This document shows, piece after piece, positions 53,447-61,485 of a stretch of DNA of 64,000 bases. The stretch spans positions 372,001 through 436,000 of the forward strand of contig NZ_CP053908.1 in NCBI RefSeq assembly GCF_013256625.1, given 5' to 3'. This DNA is from Hymenobacter sp. BRD128. GTDB lineage: Bacteria; Bacteroidota; Bacteroidia; Cytophagales; Hymenobacteraceae. The notes below the pieces were generated by a model. It had not been told where the DNA came from, made no database searches, and was given only the letters and a program-made list of their open reading frames with translations. Position 1 is the first letter of the stretch. Each line of letters starts with the position of its first letter. The position numbers and the translations under genes were made by a program.

Positions 53447-55399
53447 TTATTTCACCCGCGTCAGGGCCACCTCCCGTACCGGGGCAATTACCAGCGGCAC
53501 CTTCTCCATCTTCACCGACGAGGTGTCGAGGCCGAAGTACTGAGCTTCGCCCGAAATGAACTGCTTGATGTAGAAGTAGGCCTGCATTACGAGCTTTTCC
53601 TGGGTCGGAAAGTCGTTTTCGACCGAGAGGTACTTTTCCAGCACCACGAAGCGGAAATCGCCCGTCACGTGCTGCTTGCTGAGTGAGGCATAGCGCGAGG
53701 TAATATCCACTTCCTTGTTACGCACCAGGTCTTCGACCACCTTGCGGAAAAACAGGTTGATGCGCTGCTGCACCCGAAAGCCCAGCCGGAAATTGATGCG
53801 GAACACGTCGTCGGGCGCCAGCTCGGTCACCTTGTATTCCATCGTGTACGGCTCGTCGGTAGTATCGACGTGGATAAACCAGTAGATGTCAGCGCGCTTA
53901 GGCCGCTTCTGAAAGATGGAATAGATGATTTTCTGCTCAATCTCGCTGGCCCGCTCGGCCGAGGTCAGGAACACGAGGTGGGTGGCGTACTTCGAGATGG
54001 AGTCATCGTTGCTGAGCTGCTTGAGCGGCTCGATGTAGGGCTCCATCTTCACGAAGTCGGTGAGGCGGCGCTTGATGTAGAAGGCCTTGAGCCACACGTA
54101 CATCACGCTCATCAGGGCCGCGCCAATCATCAGCGACACGTAGCCGCCCTTCGGAAACTTGATGAGGTTGGCCAGCAAAAAAGAGCCTTCAATCACGCCG
54201 TACACCACCACGAACAGGGCCACCAGCGGGAAGGCCACGCGCTTCACCCTGCTCAGCCACACGGTAAGCAAAATCGTGGTCATGAGCATGGTAAGCGTAA
54301 TGGCCAGGCCGTAGGCCGCCTCCATCTCGCTCGACTCGCGGAAGTGCAGCACCACCCCGATGCAGCCAATGAGCAGCAGCCGGTTCATGCTGGGCACGTA
54401 GAGCTGGCCCTTCACGTCGGTAGGGTAGTTGAGGCGCACTTTGGGCCACATATTCAGGCGGATAGCTTCGGCTACCAGCGTAAACGAGCCCGTGATGAGC
54501 GCCTGCGAGGCAATGATGGCCGCCACCGTGGCTAGCCCAATGCCGAAGAGCAGAAACCACGGCGGCATGAGCGCATAAAACGGATTTTGCTCGCCTATCA
54601 TCTGGCCTTTGTGGGCGAGCAGCCACGCGCCCTGGCCCAGGTAGTTGAGCAGCAAGGCGGTTTTTACAAAAGCCCAGCTGATGCGGATGTTGCCCTTGCC
54701 GCAGTGCCCCAGGTCGGAGTACAGGGCCTCGGCCCCGGTTGTACACAGAAAAACCGACCCGAGCAGCCAGAAGCCACTCGGGTAGTGCACCAGCAATTGA
54801 TAGGCATAATACGGATTAATAGCCCGCAGAATGGTCGGGTTCTGGGCAATCCAGACCGCGCCGAGCACGCCCAGCATGGTAAACCACAGCAGCATAATCG
54901 GCCCGAACGCCTTGCCTACTATCTGAGTGCCAAAGCTTTGCAATAAAAACAGGCCCGCGATAATGCCAATAACGATGGGCACCGTCGGGATGGTCGGGTA
55001 AATAGCCCGCAAGCCTTCTACCGCCGACGCCACCGAGATGGGCGGCGTAATTACGCCATCGGCCAGCAGCGCGGCCCCACCGATAATGGCCACCGCCGAA
55101 AGCCAGGCCCCGCGCCGCCGCACTAGGGCGTAGAGCGAAAAAATGCCGCCCTCGCCGTTGTTATCGGCATTGAGGGTAAGCAGCACGTACTTGATGGTGG
55201 TCTGGAGCGTGAGCGTCCAGATAACGCACGAGATGCCGCCCAGCACCAGGGCTTCGTCAATCAGACCGGGCGTGTGGCCGCTTTTTAGGATGGACGACAT
55301 CACGTAGAGTGGCGACGTGCCGATATCGCCGTAGATGATACCCAGCGCGATAAGCAGCCCCGCCCCGGAAATGGCGGTGTGCGAGTGTTTAGAACTCAT
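53447..55399 (-). CDS. kup: Kup-family potassium uptake protein
   Basis: 650 residues, standard length. About 12 membrane segments over ~1-440, starting with LLIALGIIYGDIGTSPLYV, the most conserved Kup block; TLQTTIKYVLLTLNADNNGEGG follows, with the conserved acidic residues. The hydrophilic C-terminal region (~450-650) includes SKYATHLVFLTSA and the PKRADIYWFIHVDTTDEPY block. Kup is a K+/H+ symporter used for potassium uptake at low pH or low osmolarity. All key motifs are intact. It has no partner gene nearby. Confidence 0.95.
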   Translation of the reverse strand: MSSKHSHTAISGAGLLIALGIIYGDIGTSPLYVMSSILKSGHTPGLIDEALVLGGISCVIWTLTLQTTIKYVLLTLNADNNGEGGIFSLYALVRRRGAWLSAVAIIGGAALLADGVITPPISVASAVEGLRAIYPTIPTVPIVIGIIAGLFLLQSFGTQIVGKAFGPIMLLWFTMLGVLGAVWIAQNPTILRAINPYYAYQLLVHYPSGFWLLGSVFLCTTGAEALYSDLGHCGKGNIRISWAFVKTALLLNYLGQGAWLLAHKGQMIGEQNPFYALMPPWFLLFGIGLATVAAIIASQALITGSFTLVAEAIRLNMWPKVRLNYPTDVKGQLYVPSMNRLLLIGCIGVVLHFRESSEMEAAYGLAITLTMLMTTILLTVWLSRVKRVAFPLVALFVVVYGVIEGSFLLANLIKFPKGGYVSLMIGAALMSVMYVWLKAFYIKRRLTDFVKMEPYIEPLKQLSNDDSISKYATHLVFLTSAERASEIEQKIIYSIFQKRPKRADIYWFIHVDTTDEPYTMEYKVTELAPDDVFRINFRLGFRVQQRINLFFRKVVEDLVRNKEVDITSRYASLSKQHVTGDFRFVVLEKYLSVENDFPTQEKLVMQAYFYIKQFISGEAQYFGLDTSSVKMEKVPLVIAPVREVALTRVK

Positions 55400-55483
55400 G
55401 TGATAGAAGTAATGGCTTGGTCAAAAAGCGGCAGGAAGAAAGGCCCAGTAACGAGTAAAAACAGCAGGATGCCAGAACGGGCT

Positions 55484-56275
55484 TTACGCAGGTGCGTCGG
55501 CAATGGCTGGGTTTGGAGCCGGCGGCTCGTCAGCCGGCCGGCTCGCGGCGGCCTCCGCCGCACGCGCGGCCTCTACGGCGGCCAGCAGCGCGGCAGCCTC
55601 GGCGGCGGCCTGGTCGTGGGCGCGGTAGATGCGGCGGTTGGCCTCGCCCACCAGGCGCCGCCACCCGTCGGCGTCGCCGGGCAGGGCAAAGTGCACCGCC
55701 TCGCGGCCCAGCAGCCACAGCCGCAGCCGGTTGGTACCCCGGTGGCCGTAGAGTAGCATCAGGGCCGTAGCCAGCAGGCCGGCCATAGTAGGCAGCGTGC
55801 GCAGCCAGTTATTTAAGAATAAAATAAGGACGATGGCTAGCCCCATTCCCCCGAGCAAGTACCACAGTAGCCAGCGCACCGGTTGCACCTCGGCCCGCTC
55901 TAGCTCGCGCAGGCCAAACGTGTGGCCCAGCACCGTGAGCGAGGTAGCCGTGAGGGTCAGGCGGCCATCGGGGCTGCTAATTGTAGGTGGGGGTGGCAGT
56001 TCAGCCGCCGCGGTTGCCACCGGCCCCAGTGCTGGTTCGGGCAGGGCGCCGGGGGCAGTCGTCGGGGCCGGCTGGGTTTCGGCCGCCACCAAAGCCGCCA
56101 CCGGCGCGGGGGCAGCCGGTGGCGGGGTGGAGGTAGCAAGTGGGGGCGGGGCGGGGCTAGCGGGCATAGCCGTGCTGTGCCGGACCCAGGTGGGCGCGGT
56201 GGCAGCGGTGGCCGTGGCGCCCGCTAGGGGGGCGGGCGCCAGCAGCGCCTCGTCCGGTACATCCCCGTCTGGCAC
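55484..56275 (-). CDS. Two-TM hypothetical protein with Pro/Ala-rich N-terminus (GTG start)
   Basis: 263 residues, no recognised family. Residues 1-95 are Pro/Ala/Thr-rich and probably disordered. A small beta unit (SPDGRLTLTATSLTVLGHTF, ~98-118) precedes two membrane helices (~135-155 and ~162-182). A cytoplasmic-looking helix then ends in an Ala-rich tail. The layout (short beta strand unit, two TM, then basic stretch) recalls small bacterial DUFs that pair a PH-like strand with two TM helices. The GTG start is 6 bases after the FKBP stop, so translation is coupled to it. Confidence 0.6.
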   Translation of the reverse strand: MPDGDVPDEALLAPAPLAGATATAATAPTWVRHSTAMPASPAPPPLATSTPPPAAPAPVAALVAAETQPAPTTAPGALPEPALGPVATAAAELPPPPTISSPDGRLTLTATSLTVLGHTFGLRELERAEVQPVRWLLWYLLGGMGLAIVLILFLNNWLRTLPTMAGLLATALMLLYGHRGTNRLRLWLLGREAVHFALPGDADGWRRLVGEANRRIYRAHDQAAAEAAALLAAVEAARAAEAAASRPADEPPAPNPAIADAPA

Positions 56276-56281
56276 CGGAGC

Positions 56282-56920
56282 TTAATTGTTTACTTTCAGC
56301 AACTCTACGTCGAAAATCAGCGCCGAGTCGGGGCCGATGTCGCGGCCGGCACCGCGCTTGCCGTAGGCCAAGTCGGAGGGGATGTAGAGGCGCCACTTCG
56401 AGCCCTCGGGCATGAGCTGCAGGGCTTCGGTCCAGCCCGCGATTACGCCATTTACCGGGAAGGTAGCCGGCTGGCCGCGCTGGTAGCTGCTGTCGAATAC
56501 GTTGCCGTTGATGAGGGTGCCGTGGTAGTGCGTAGTCACCGACGAGCGCAGGGTAGGCTTTTTGCCGGTGCCCTCGGTCAGCACTTCGTACTGCAGCCCG
56601 CTGGGCAGGGTCGTTACGCCCGGCTTGTTCTTGTTTTCGGCGAGAAAGGCTTCGCCTTCGGCTTTGTTATTCATGGCGTTGGGGTTTTGGGTGTCGTCAT
56701 CATCGTCGTCTTCCTGGCCGCCGCCGAGCTGCTCCTGCAGCTGCTGCATAGCAGCCTGCATCTGCTCCTGGGTGAGGCGGCTGGGCTGGCCGGAAAGCCC
56801 TTCCTTGAGGGCGGCGGCCAGGGTGTCAATGTCCAGCTCCAGGCCTTGCTGGGCAAAGTTGCGGGCCAGGTCGCGGCCAATGATGTAGCTGACCTGCTGC
56901 TGATTGGTGTCGAGCGTCAC
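56282..56920 (-). CDS. FKBP-type peptidyl-prolyl isomerase (FkpA/Mip-like)
   Basis: 212 residues. N-terminal dimerisation helices (~5-80) are followed by a Gly/Asp-rich linker with a run of six Asp and then the FKBP domain (~100-212): LPSGLQYEVLTEGTGKKP, VTTHYHGTLINGNVFDSSY, VIAGWTEALQLMPEGSKWRLYIP, DLAYGKRGAG, ALIFDVELLKV. It catalyses cis-trans proline isomerisation. There is no signal peptide from this start, so it may be cytoplasmic. A longer frame from 57055 would cross the upstream terminator, so GTG at 56920 is chosen. Confidence 0.88.
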   Translation of the reverse strand: MTLDTNQQQVSYIIGRDLARNFAQQGLELDIDTLAAALKEGLSGQPSRLTQEQMQAAMQQLQEQLGGGQEDDDDDDTQNPNAMNNKAEGEAFLAENKNKPGVTTLPSGLQYEVLTEGTGKKPTLRSSVTTHYHGTLINGNVFDSSYQRGQPATFPVNGVIAGWTEALQLMPEGSKWRLYIPSDLAYGKRGAGRDIGPDSALIFDVELLKVNN

Positions 56921-57020
56921 GGGTAAATGAGCGTAAAAGTGCCGGCTCACTAGAGCCGGCCAGGCGTGAAAAATGGGAAATGAGGCCGCGAAGGTCGGCA
57001 CTGCTGCCGGCTTCTTACGC

Positions 57021-57046
57021 AAAAAGCCCCGCCGGGGGCGGGGCTT
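57021..57046 (-). terminator. Intrinsic terminator after the 44-residue ORF
   Basis: AAGCCCCGCC/GGCGGGGCTT with a 3-base loop, followed by five U on the minus strand. It lies between the small ORF at 57078 and the FKBP gene. Confidence 0.85.
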
Positions 57047-57077
57047 CAGCGGCAACTATGGTGGGAAACCCGGTGGC

Positions 57078-57212
57078 TTAGAGGTAGTAATGGTCCTCTT
57101 CGCCGTGCAGGTGAAAGGTCAGATTGAGGCTAGCCAGCTGCGCCCTCAGGTAGCGGAGCGAGCCCAGGCCGCTGAGCAGCAGCAACGAGGATAGGGCAGT
57201 GGTCTTTTTCAT
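57078..57212 (-). CDS. Small 44-residue secreted or membrane peptide
   Basis: It begins MKKTTALSSLLLLSGLGSL, a signal-peptide or membrane-anchor-like start, and continues with a short polar part ending HGEEDHYYL. No relative recognised. ATG, stop and a strong terminator 32 bases downstream support a real gene, as does the hydrophobic start. The product would be processed to a very short peptide or stay as a small membrane protein. Confidence 0.5.
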   Translation of the reverse strand: MKKTTALSSLLLLSGLGSLRYLRAQLASLNLTFHLHGEEDHYYL

Positions 57213-57302
57213 GAGAACTGGTTGGTTAAATAATTAAAACGCAGGGCAAAGATACGGAAAATGCTCATAAAATGTTAGGCGTGCCGAGTAATTTGGTCTT
57301 GC

Positions 57303-57887
57303 TTACGGGTTAGCTACTGGCAGGCGGGCGAGCCATTCTGCTTCATTATCCTGCATCTGAGTGAGGTGGCGCCGGGCATGCTGGGCAAGAAAATAAACAT
57401 ACTCATACACGTTGAGCTAGCCCAACTCATTCACCGACATCGTGGTTTGGTAAAGCAGACCTTCGCCGTGGGGCAGCCGGGCAAGGCAGCCGAGTAGTTG
57501 GGCTAGCTGCTCGTGCAACTGCTGCCGCACTACGGCTTGCTGCCGCGGATTGGTGCGGGGCTCCATATGCTCGGGTCGTTGCCACGGAAAGGCATGGAGT
57601 GTGCCAATAGCCGCCAGCTTTTCGCGCGGAAACTGATAGCCGCTTACTTCCAGTAGCAGGTCGCGGCCTTGCACGTTAGCCAAGGTTTTTGCAGTGCCTT
57701 TCTCAATCAGGATGAGTAAGTAGTGGTTGGTGAGCCCAATATGGTTGAGTACCTCATTGATTGCCCATCCCTGGTCGCTGGGTACGAACGCACGCAAGCT
57801 AGCCGGCCGTTCAAACCACGCATCTACTCGTGCGAATACATCTTGCAGTTCAGTTTGCAGCTCAGCAAGCAGTAAGCTAATTTCCAT
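57303..57887 (-). pseudogene. DinB-superfamily protein interrupted by an in-frame TAG
   Basis: The first 156 codons (57887 down to 57417) encode a DinB-like four-helix protein (INEVLNHIGLTNHYLLILIE; PRTNPRQQAVVRQQLHEQL). A TAG at 57417-57419 then stops it. Reading on in the same frame gives LNVYEYVYFLAQHARRHLT and MQDNEAEWLARLPVANP to a second stop at 57303, exactly the last helix with the H-x3-H metal ligand of the family. The stop lies within GGGCTAGC, the over-abundant motif of this genome. Either a nonsense mutation or readthrough; without the tail the metal site is incomplete. Confidence 0.78.
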
Positions 57888-57897
57888 TGCTGGGGAG

Positions 57898-58314
57898 CTA
57901 ACTCGAATGGTCGGCCACGATGACCCACTTGCCATTCAGCTTTCTGAAAATCAGCAGAAATTGGCCCTGGGCATCGCCGGCTTTTGCGTTGGGCCGGGCC
58001 AGGTGGAAGTGGCCCACTACCTGCGCCACATCGGCCCCGAGCGGGGTGATGCGCAGCCGGCTGAAGTCGAGCTTGCCCATTTGGGCGGCGCTGGGGTAGC
58101 TCTTCTTATAATTATCGAGAGTAGGCTGCCAGCCGTAAGTAACGCCGCTCCTGCCGATAAACACCAGCGAGTCGGAATGCCAGTAGCCGGCCATGAAGGT
58201 GGGAATGTCGCCCCGGTTCCAGGCGGCCGTTTGGGTAGCGAGTACCTGGGTGATGGCCTGGCGTGGCGTGGGCGGGCCGGCTAGGGCGCAGCCGAGGGCA
58301 AGAGTGAAGAGCAT
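57898..58314 (-). CDS. SnoaL/NTF2-like (DUF4440) secreted protein
   Basis: 138 residues: a short signal peptide or N-terminal hydrophobic stretch (LFTLALGCALAG, with a possible lipobox-like GCA), then an NTF2-like fold: QAITQVLATQTAAWNRGDIP, FMAGYWHSDSLVFIG, LDFSRLRITPLGADVAQVVG, GQFLLIFRKLNGKWVIVADH. DUF4440/SnoaL members are small cone-shaped domains that are enzymes or ligand binders; role unknown. Its stop lies 10 bases upstream of the DinB start, on the same strand, so the two are probably co-transcribed. Confidence 0.85.
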   Translation of the reverse strand: MLFTLALGCALAGPPTPRQAITQVLATQTAAWNRGDIPTFMAGYWHSDSLVFIGRSGVTYGWQPTLDNYKKSYPSAAQMGKLDFSRLRITPLGADVAQVVGHFHLARPNAKAGDAQGQFLLIFRKLNGKWVIVADHSS

Positions 58315-58330
58315 ACATTGATTGAAAAAA

Positions 58331-59092
58331 CTACCGGTTCAGCAAGGTAGCCACGTAGGCGGTGCCGCCCAGCGCCCGCATGTTGCGCAGCACCCGCAAC
58401 TGCTTAGCGCGGGCCTGCGGCCCCGGCTGCCCGGCCCGGAAGCGCAGCGGATTGGGCAGCACGCCGGCCAGCAGCGCTGCCTCGGGGGCACTGAGGTCGC
58501 GGGCCGACTTATGAAAATAGCGCTGGCTGGCGGCCTCCACGCCGAAAGTACAGTCGCCCATCTCGGCCACGCTGAGGTACATTTCCATGATGCGGCGCTT
58601 GCTCCAGAGCAGCTCGATGAGCACTGTGAAATACGCCTCGGCGGCTTTGCGCACGTAGGAGCGGCCCTGCCAGAGAAACACGTTTTTGGCCACCTGCTGC
58701 GAGATGGTGGAGCCGCCGCGCACGGGCTTGCCCTCGGCGCGGTGCCAGTTGTACTGCGCGGCCTTCCACATGCCGTCTACGTCGAAGCCGTGGTGAATGA
58801 GAAAGCGCTGGTCCTCAGCCGCCACTACCGCCAGGGGCACGCTGGGAGCCACCTCATCGAGCGAGGTGAAATTGTAGCGCGCGTGGCGCGGGTCGGCCTG
58901 AATGCCGATGTAGCCCAGCCCCACCGGCGGGTGGGCGCGGCGGTCGAGCATGAGCCAGGTAGCCGGCGGGGCTAGCCAGCGGTACAGCAGCACCCAGGCC
59001 ACCGTGAGCAGAAAGAGCGCCGTCACGGTTTGCAAGGCCACGCGAAAAACCGTGCGCCACGACGGCAGAAGAGTTTGAGCAGAGTGCGCCAC
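58331..59092 (-). CDS. mtgA: Monofunctional peptidoglycan glycosyltransferase
   Basis: 253 residues, GT51 family without a transpeptidase domain. A membrane helix (~18-38) is followed by the catalytic domain with Glu93 (AAEDQRF), RGGSTISQQVAKNVFL, the second Glu region (LIELLWSKRRIMEMYLSVAEMG) and the FGVEAASQRYFHKSA block. It polymerises lipid II into glycan strands at the outer face of the inner membrane. The start is GTG at 59092; no better ATG is available. It is 15 bases downstream of the App1-like gene on the same strand. Confidence 0.94.
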   Translation of the reverse strand: MAHSAQTLLPSWRTVFRVALQTVTALFLLTVAWVLLYRWLAPPATWLMLDRRAHPPVGLGYIGIQADPRHARYNFTSLDEVAPSVPLAVVAAEDQRFLIHHGFDVDGMWKAAQYNWHRAEGKPVRGGSTISQQVAKNVFLWQGRSYVRKAAEAYFTVLIELLWSKRRIMEMYLSVAEMGDCTFGVEAASQRYFHKSARDLSAPEAALLAGVLPNPLRFRAGQPGPQARAKQLRVLRNMRALGGTAYVATLLNR

Positions 59093-59107
59093 GGGGTAAA
59101 AATAAGG

Positions 59108-60244
59108 CTAGCCGTGCTCCTGGCGCACCCGCGCCAGCCCCTGAGCCGTGATGAAACCGTGGGTTTCGGCGTGGGTGGCGGCGGCCACGTAGTCGGGCAC
59201 CAGCAGCAGCTCCACGCCCGTATCGCGGCGCAGGGCCTCGGCCAAGGGCGCCACGCGGACGGCGCGGGCCGGCACGCCCACGTCGCGGATGTATACTACC
59301 CGAATGCGGCCGGGGTGCCGGCGCACCACCTCGGCGTAGATGTCGGGGTCTTGCTGACCGCTGTCGCCGAGCAGAATAAACGTCAAGTCGGGGTAGGTAT
59401 CGAGTATTTGCGTAATTTCCTTGAGCTTGTGGCCGTGGTGGGGCGAGTTGCCCGCCGTGCGGGCTTCCGAGCCGGGGGTGCGGCCCAGCAGGGTTTCGCG
59501 CAGCAGCAGCGGGCCGGGCGGCACGCCTTGCAGCCGCAGAAAGTCGTCGAGCACGTCGTACAGATTCCAGGGCGACGAGCTGACGTAAAAAAACGGGTTG
59601 TCGGGCCGGCCGCTTTGCCCGTGCAGCAATGCCTGGTAGAAGGCCGCCACGCCCGCCAGGGTTTCGTGCGAATGGGCATTGCGCAGCAGCACCGTGCGCA
59701 GCATGCGCAGCAGGTGGGTGGCGCGCGTCACTATCACGGTATCGTCGAGGTCCGAAATGACCCCGAACTCGGCCGTGGGCGGCGGAATGAGCACCTGCGC
59801 CGTGCCTTCTACCTGCCCCAGCAGGCCCCGAAACCGGCGCGGCAGCCGGGCCAGCCGCACCGGCACCGGGTGCCACAGATAATCGACCGATGGCGGCAGC
59901 GCGGGCGGGTCGAGGCGCAGGGTAAAGTAGCCGGTGGGACCGGTAGTCACGGGCAGCTCCAGGTGCTGCGACAGCGAGATAACGACTTCCGCCCCCGGGA
60001 TTTCGCGGCTGTTGAAGCGCCGGTACATGGCCTGGAAGTTGCGCCAGGGCGAGTCGGCGTCGGTTTGGGGGGTAAGGCCGCGGTCGGCAAGCAGGCGGCC
60101 CTTCACGTAGAAGCGGTGCGGGGTGCCGTAGCTGCGGTACACATCGAGGTGCAGGGGGCGCAGCCGGCCTAGCCGCGCCGCCACGCGCGTTATCGACGCA
60201 TCGACCCATTCCCACCCATCGGCTAGCCACTGACCAAACTCCAT
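59108..60244 (-). CDS. App1-like (DUF2183) phosphatidate phosphatase family protein
   Basis: 378 residues. An N-terminal beta-rich segment (~30-150) precedes a HAD-like domain with the DxDxT-type motif SDLDDTV (~164-170), the YVSSSPWNLYDVLDDFL block, HKLKEITQILDTYPDLTFIL, then GDSGQQDPDIYAEV. DUF2183 is the catalytic domain of yeast App1, which dephosphorylates phosphatidate. The bacterial substrates are unknown; membrane lipids are a fair guess. No signal peptide. It probably shares a transcript with mtgA (15-base gap). Confidence 0.88.
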   Translation of the reverse strand: MEFGQWLADGWEWVDASITRVAARLGRLRPLHLDVYRSYGTPHRFYVKGRLLADRGLTPQTDADSPWRNFQAMYRRFNSREIPGAEVVISLSQHLELPVTTGPTGYFTLRLDPPALPPSVDYLWHPVPVRLARLPRRFRGLLGQVEGTAQVLIPPPTAEFGVISDLDDTVIVTRATHLLRMLRTVLLRNAHSHETLAGVAAFYQALLHGQSGRPDNPFFYVSSSPWNLYDVLDDFLRLQGVPPGPLLLRETLLGRTPGSEARTAGNSPHHGHKLKEITQILDTYPDLTFILLGDSGQQDPDIYAEVVRRHPGRIRVVYIRDVGVPARAVRVAPLAEALRRDTGVELLLVPDYVAAATHAETHGFITAQGLARVRQEHG

Positions 60245-60331
60245 CTGGCAAACCTACGGCGGGCGGGGTATTCCAGCCACCTCGCCTTTCTTTATCGAAT
60301 TGCGTAGAACCCGGCTTTACATCCTGCTGCT

Positions 60332-61450
60332 ATGCCCGCCGCCCACCCCCAGCCCCGCCCCAAAACCCGCAAAAAGCACCTGCCGCCCGTGCACGAGCTG
60401 GCCGCCCACGAGCTCTACAAAGACCCCGCCCGCCAGGCCGAGCTGGCCGGCCTGCGCTACGCCACCGACGCCGGCCCCGGCCTGCGCCGCGAGGCTAGCG
60501 GGGCGCACGAGTTTGTGTATTTTAATGCGAAAGGGGAGAAGATTGCCGATGAAAAGACGTTGGCCCGCATTCACAGCTTCGTGATTCCGCCGGCCTGGAC
60601 GGATGTGTGGATTGCGCCCAATCCGACTTTTCACCTTCAGGTGACGGGCCACGACGCGGCCGGCCGCAAGCAGTACCGCTACCACCCGGCCTGGGATGCG
60701 GCCCGCTCGCTCACCAAGTTTTCGCGCCTGCTCGCCTTCGGCCAGAAGCTCGGCGAGCTGCGCCGCCAACTGCGCAAGGACCTGGCCCGCCTGGGCCTCG
60801 ACCGCGATAAGGTGGTGGCCCTGGTGCTTACGCTCATGGACCAGTCGTTTATCCGCATCGGCAACGAGGAATACGCCAAGAAAAACAAGAGCTACGGCCT
60901 GACTACGCTGCTCGACGACCACGTTGCATTCAGCCACGGCGACGTGCGGTTTTCGTTCGTGGGCAAAAAAGGAGTAAACCACGACGTTACCATCCACGAC
61001 CGCAAGCTGGCTAGCCTGGTGCGCAAGTGCAAGGAGATTCCGGGTCAGCACCTGTTTCAGTTCTACGGCGCCGATGGTCAGCGCCACCCACTCGAATCGG
61101 GCCACGTGAACGACTACCTGCATCGGCACACCGGTATCGCCTTGTCGGCCAAAGACTTTCGCACCTGGGGTGGCACCGTGAAAATGGTGGAATGCCTGGA
61201 GCGTGTGCTGACCGGCGACGTGGAGCTAATTCCCGAAAAAGCTATTCGCCAGGCTACCAAGGAGGTAGCCAGTAACCTTGGTAATACGCCCACCGTGTGC
61301 TCGAAGTACTACATCCACCCGCAGGTAACGGAGCTGTTCAAGTCGGGCCGCCTTATTGAGTACCTGCGCCGCCACGACGCCGACCCGCAGGACCGCGACG
61401 AGCTTTCGCCCACCGAGCACCTGGTGCTGGAAATGCTGGCCGAGGTATAA
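60332..61450 (+). CDS. DNA topoisomerase IB
   Basis: 372 residues, typical of bacterial (poxvirus-like) TopIB. N-terminal part with FVYFNAKGEKIADEKT and IPPAWTDVWI. Catalytic domain with the pentad residues: RIGNEEYAKKNKSYG (Arg), the GKKGVNHDV Lys strand, a later basic/His region, and Tyr327 in SKYYIHP, which forms the 3'-phosphotyrosine. It relaxes supercoils of both signs without ATP. Divergent from the App1-like gene across an 87-base gap. All catalytic positions look intact. Confidence 0.95.
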   Translation: MPAAHPQPRPKTRKKHLPPVHELAAHELYKDPARQAELAGLRYATDAGPGLRREASGAHEFVYFNAKGEKIADEKTLARIHSFVIPPAWTDVWIAPNPTFHLQVTGHDAAGRKQYRYHPAWDAARSLTKFSRLLAFGQKLGELRRQLRKDLARLGLDRDKVVALVLTLMDQSFIRIGNEEYAKKNKSYGLTTLLDDHVAFSHGDVRFSFVGKKGVNHDVTIHDRKLASLVRKCKEIPGQHLFQFYGADGQRHPLESGHVNDYLHRHTGIALSAKDFRTWGGTVKMVECLERVLTGDVELIPEKAIRQATKEVASNLGNTPTVCSKYYIHPQVTELFKSGRLIEYLRRHDADPQDRDELSPTEHLVLEMLAEV

Positions 61451-61459
61451 CGAACCGGC

Positions 61460-61485
61460 TAGCCGGCCCTACTGCCGGCCGGCTA
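61460..61485. repeat. Convergent-end hairpin with GGCTAGCC-like arms
   Basis: TAGCCGGCC and GGCCGGCTA form a perfect 9-bp stem around an 8-base loop. It overlaps the MFS stop codon and lies 9 bases past the TopIB stop. It lacks T runs, so it is a weak terminator candidate at best. Confidence 0.5.

Noticed and set aside
55379-56285. Plus-strand frames opposite the two-TM protein
   Set aside because: They are Arg/Gly/Ser-rich low-complexity shadows with no start context, while the minus frame has membrane helices and is coupled to the FKBP gene.
56921-57055. 45-residue N-terminal extension of the FKBP protein
   Set aside because: It would translate through a clear intrinsic terminator and shows no signal peptide or family match.
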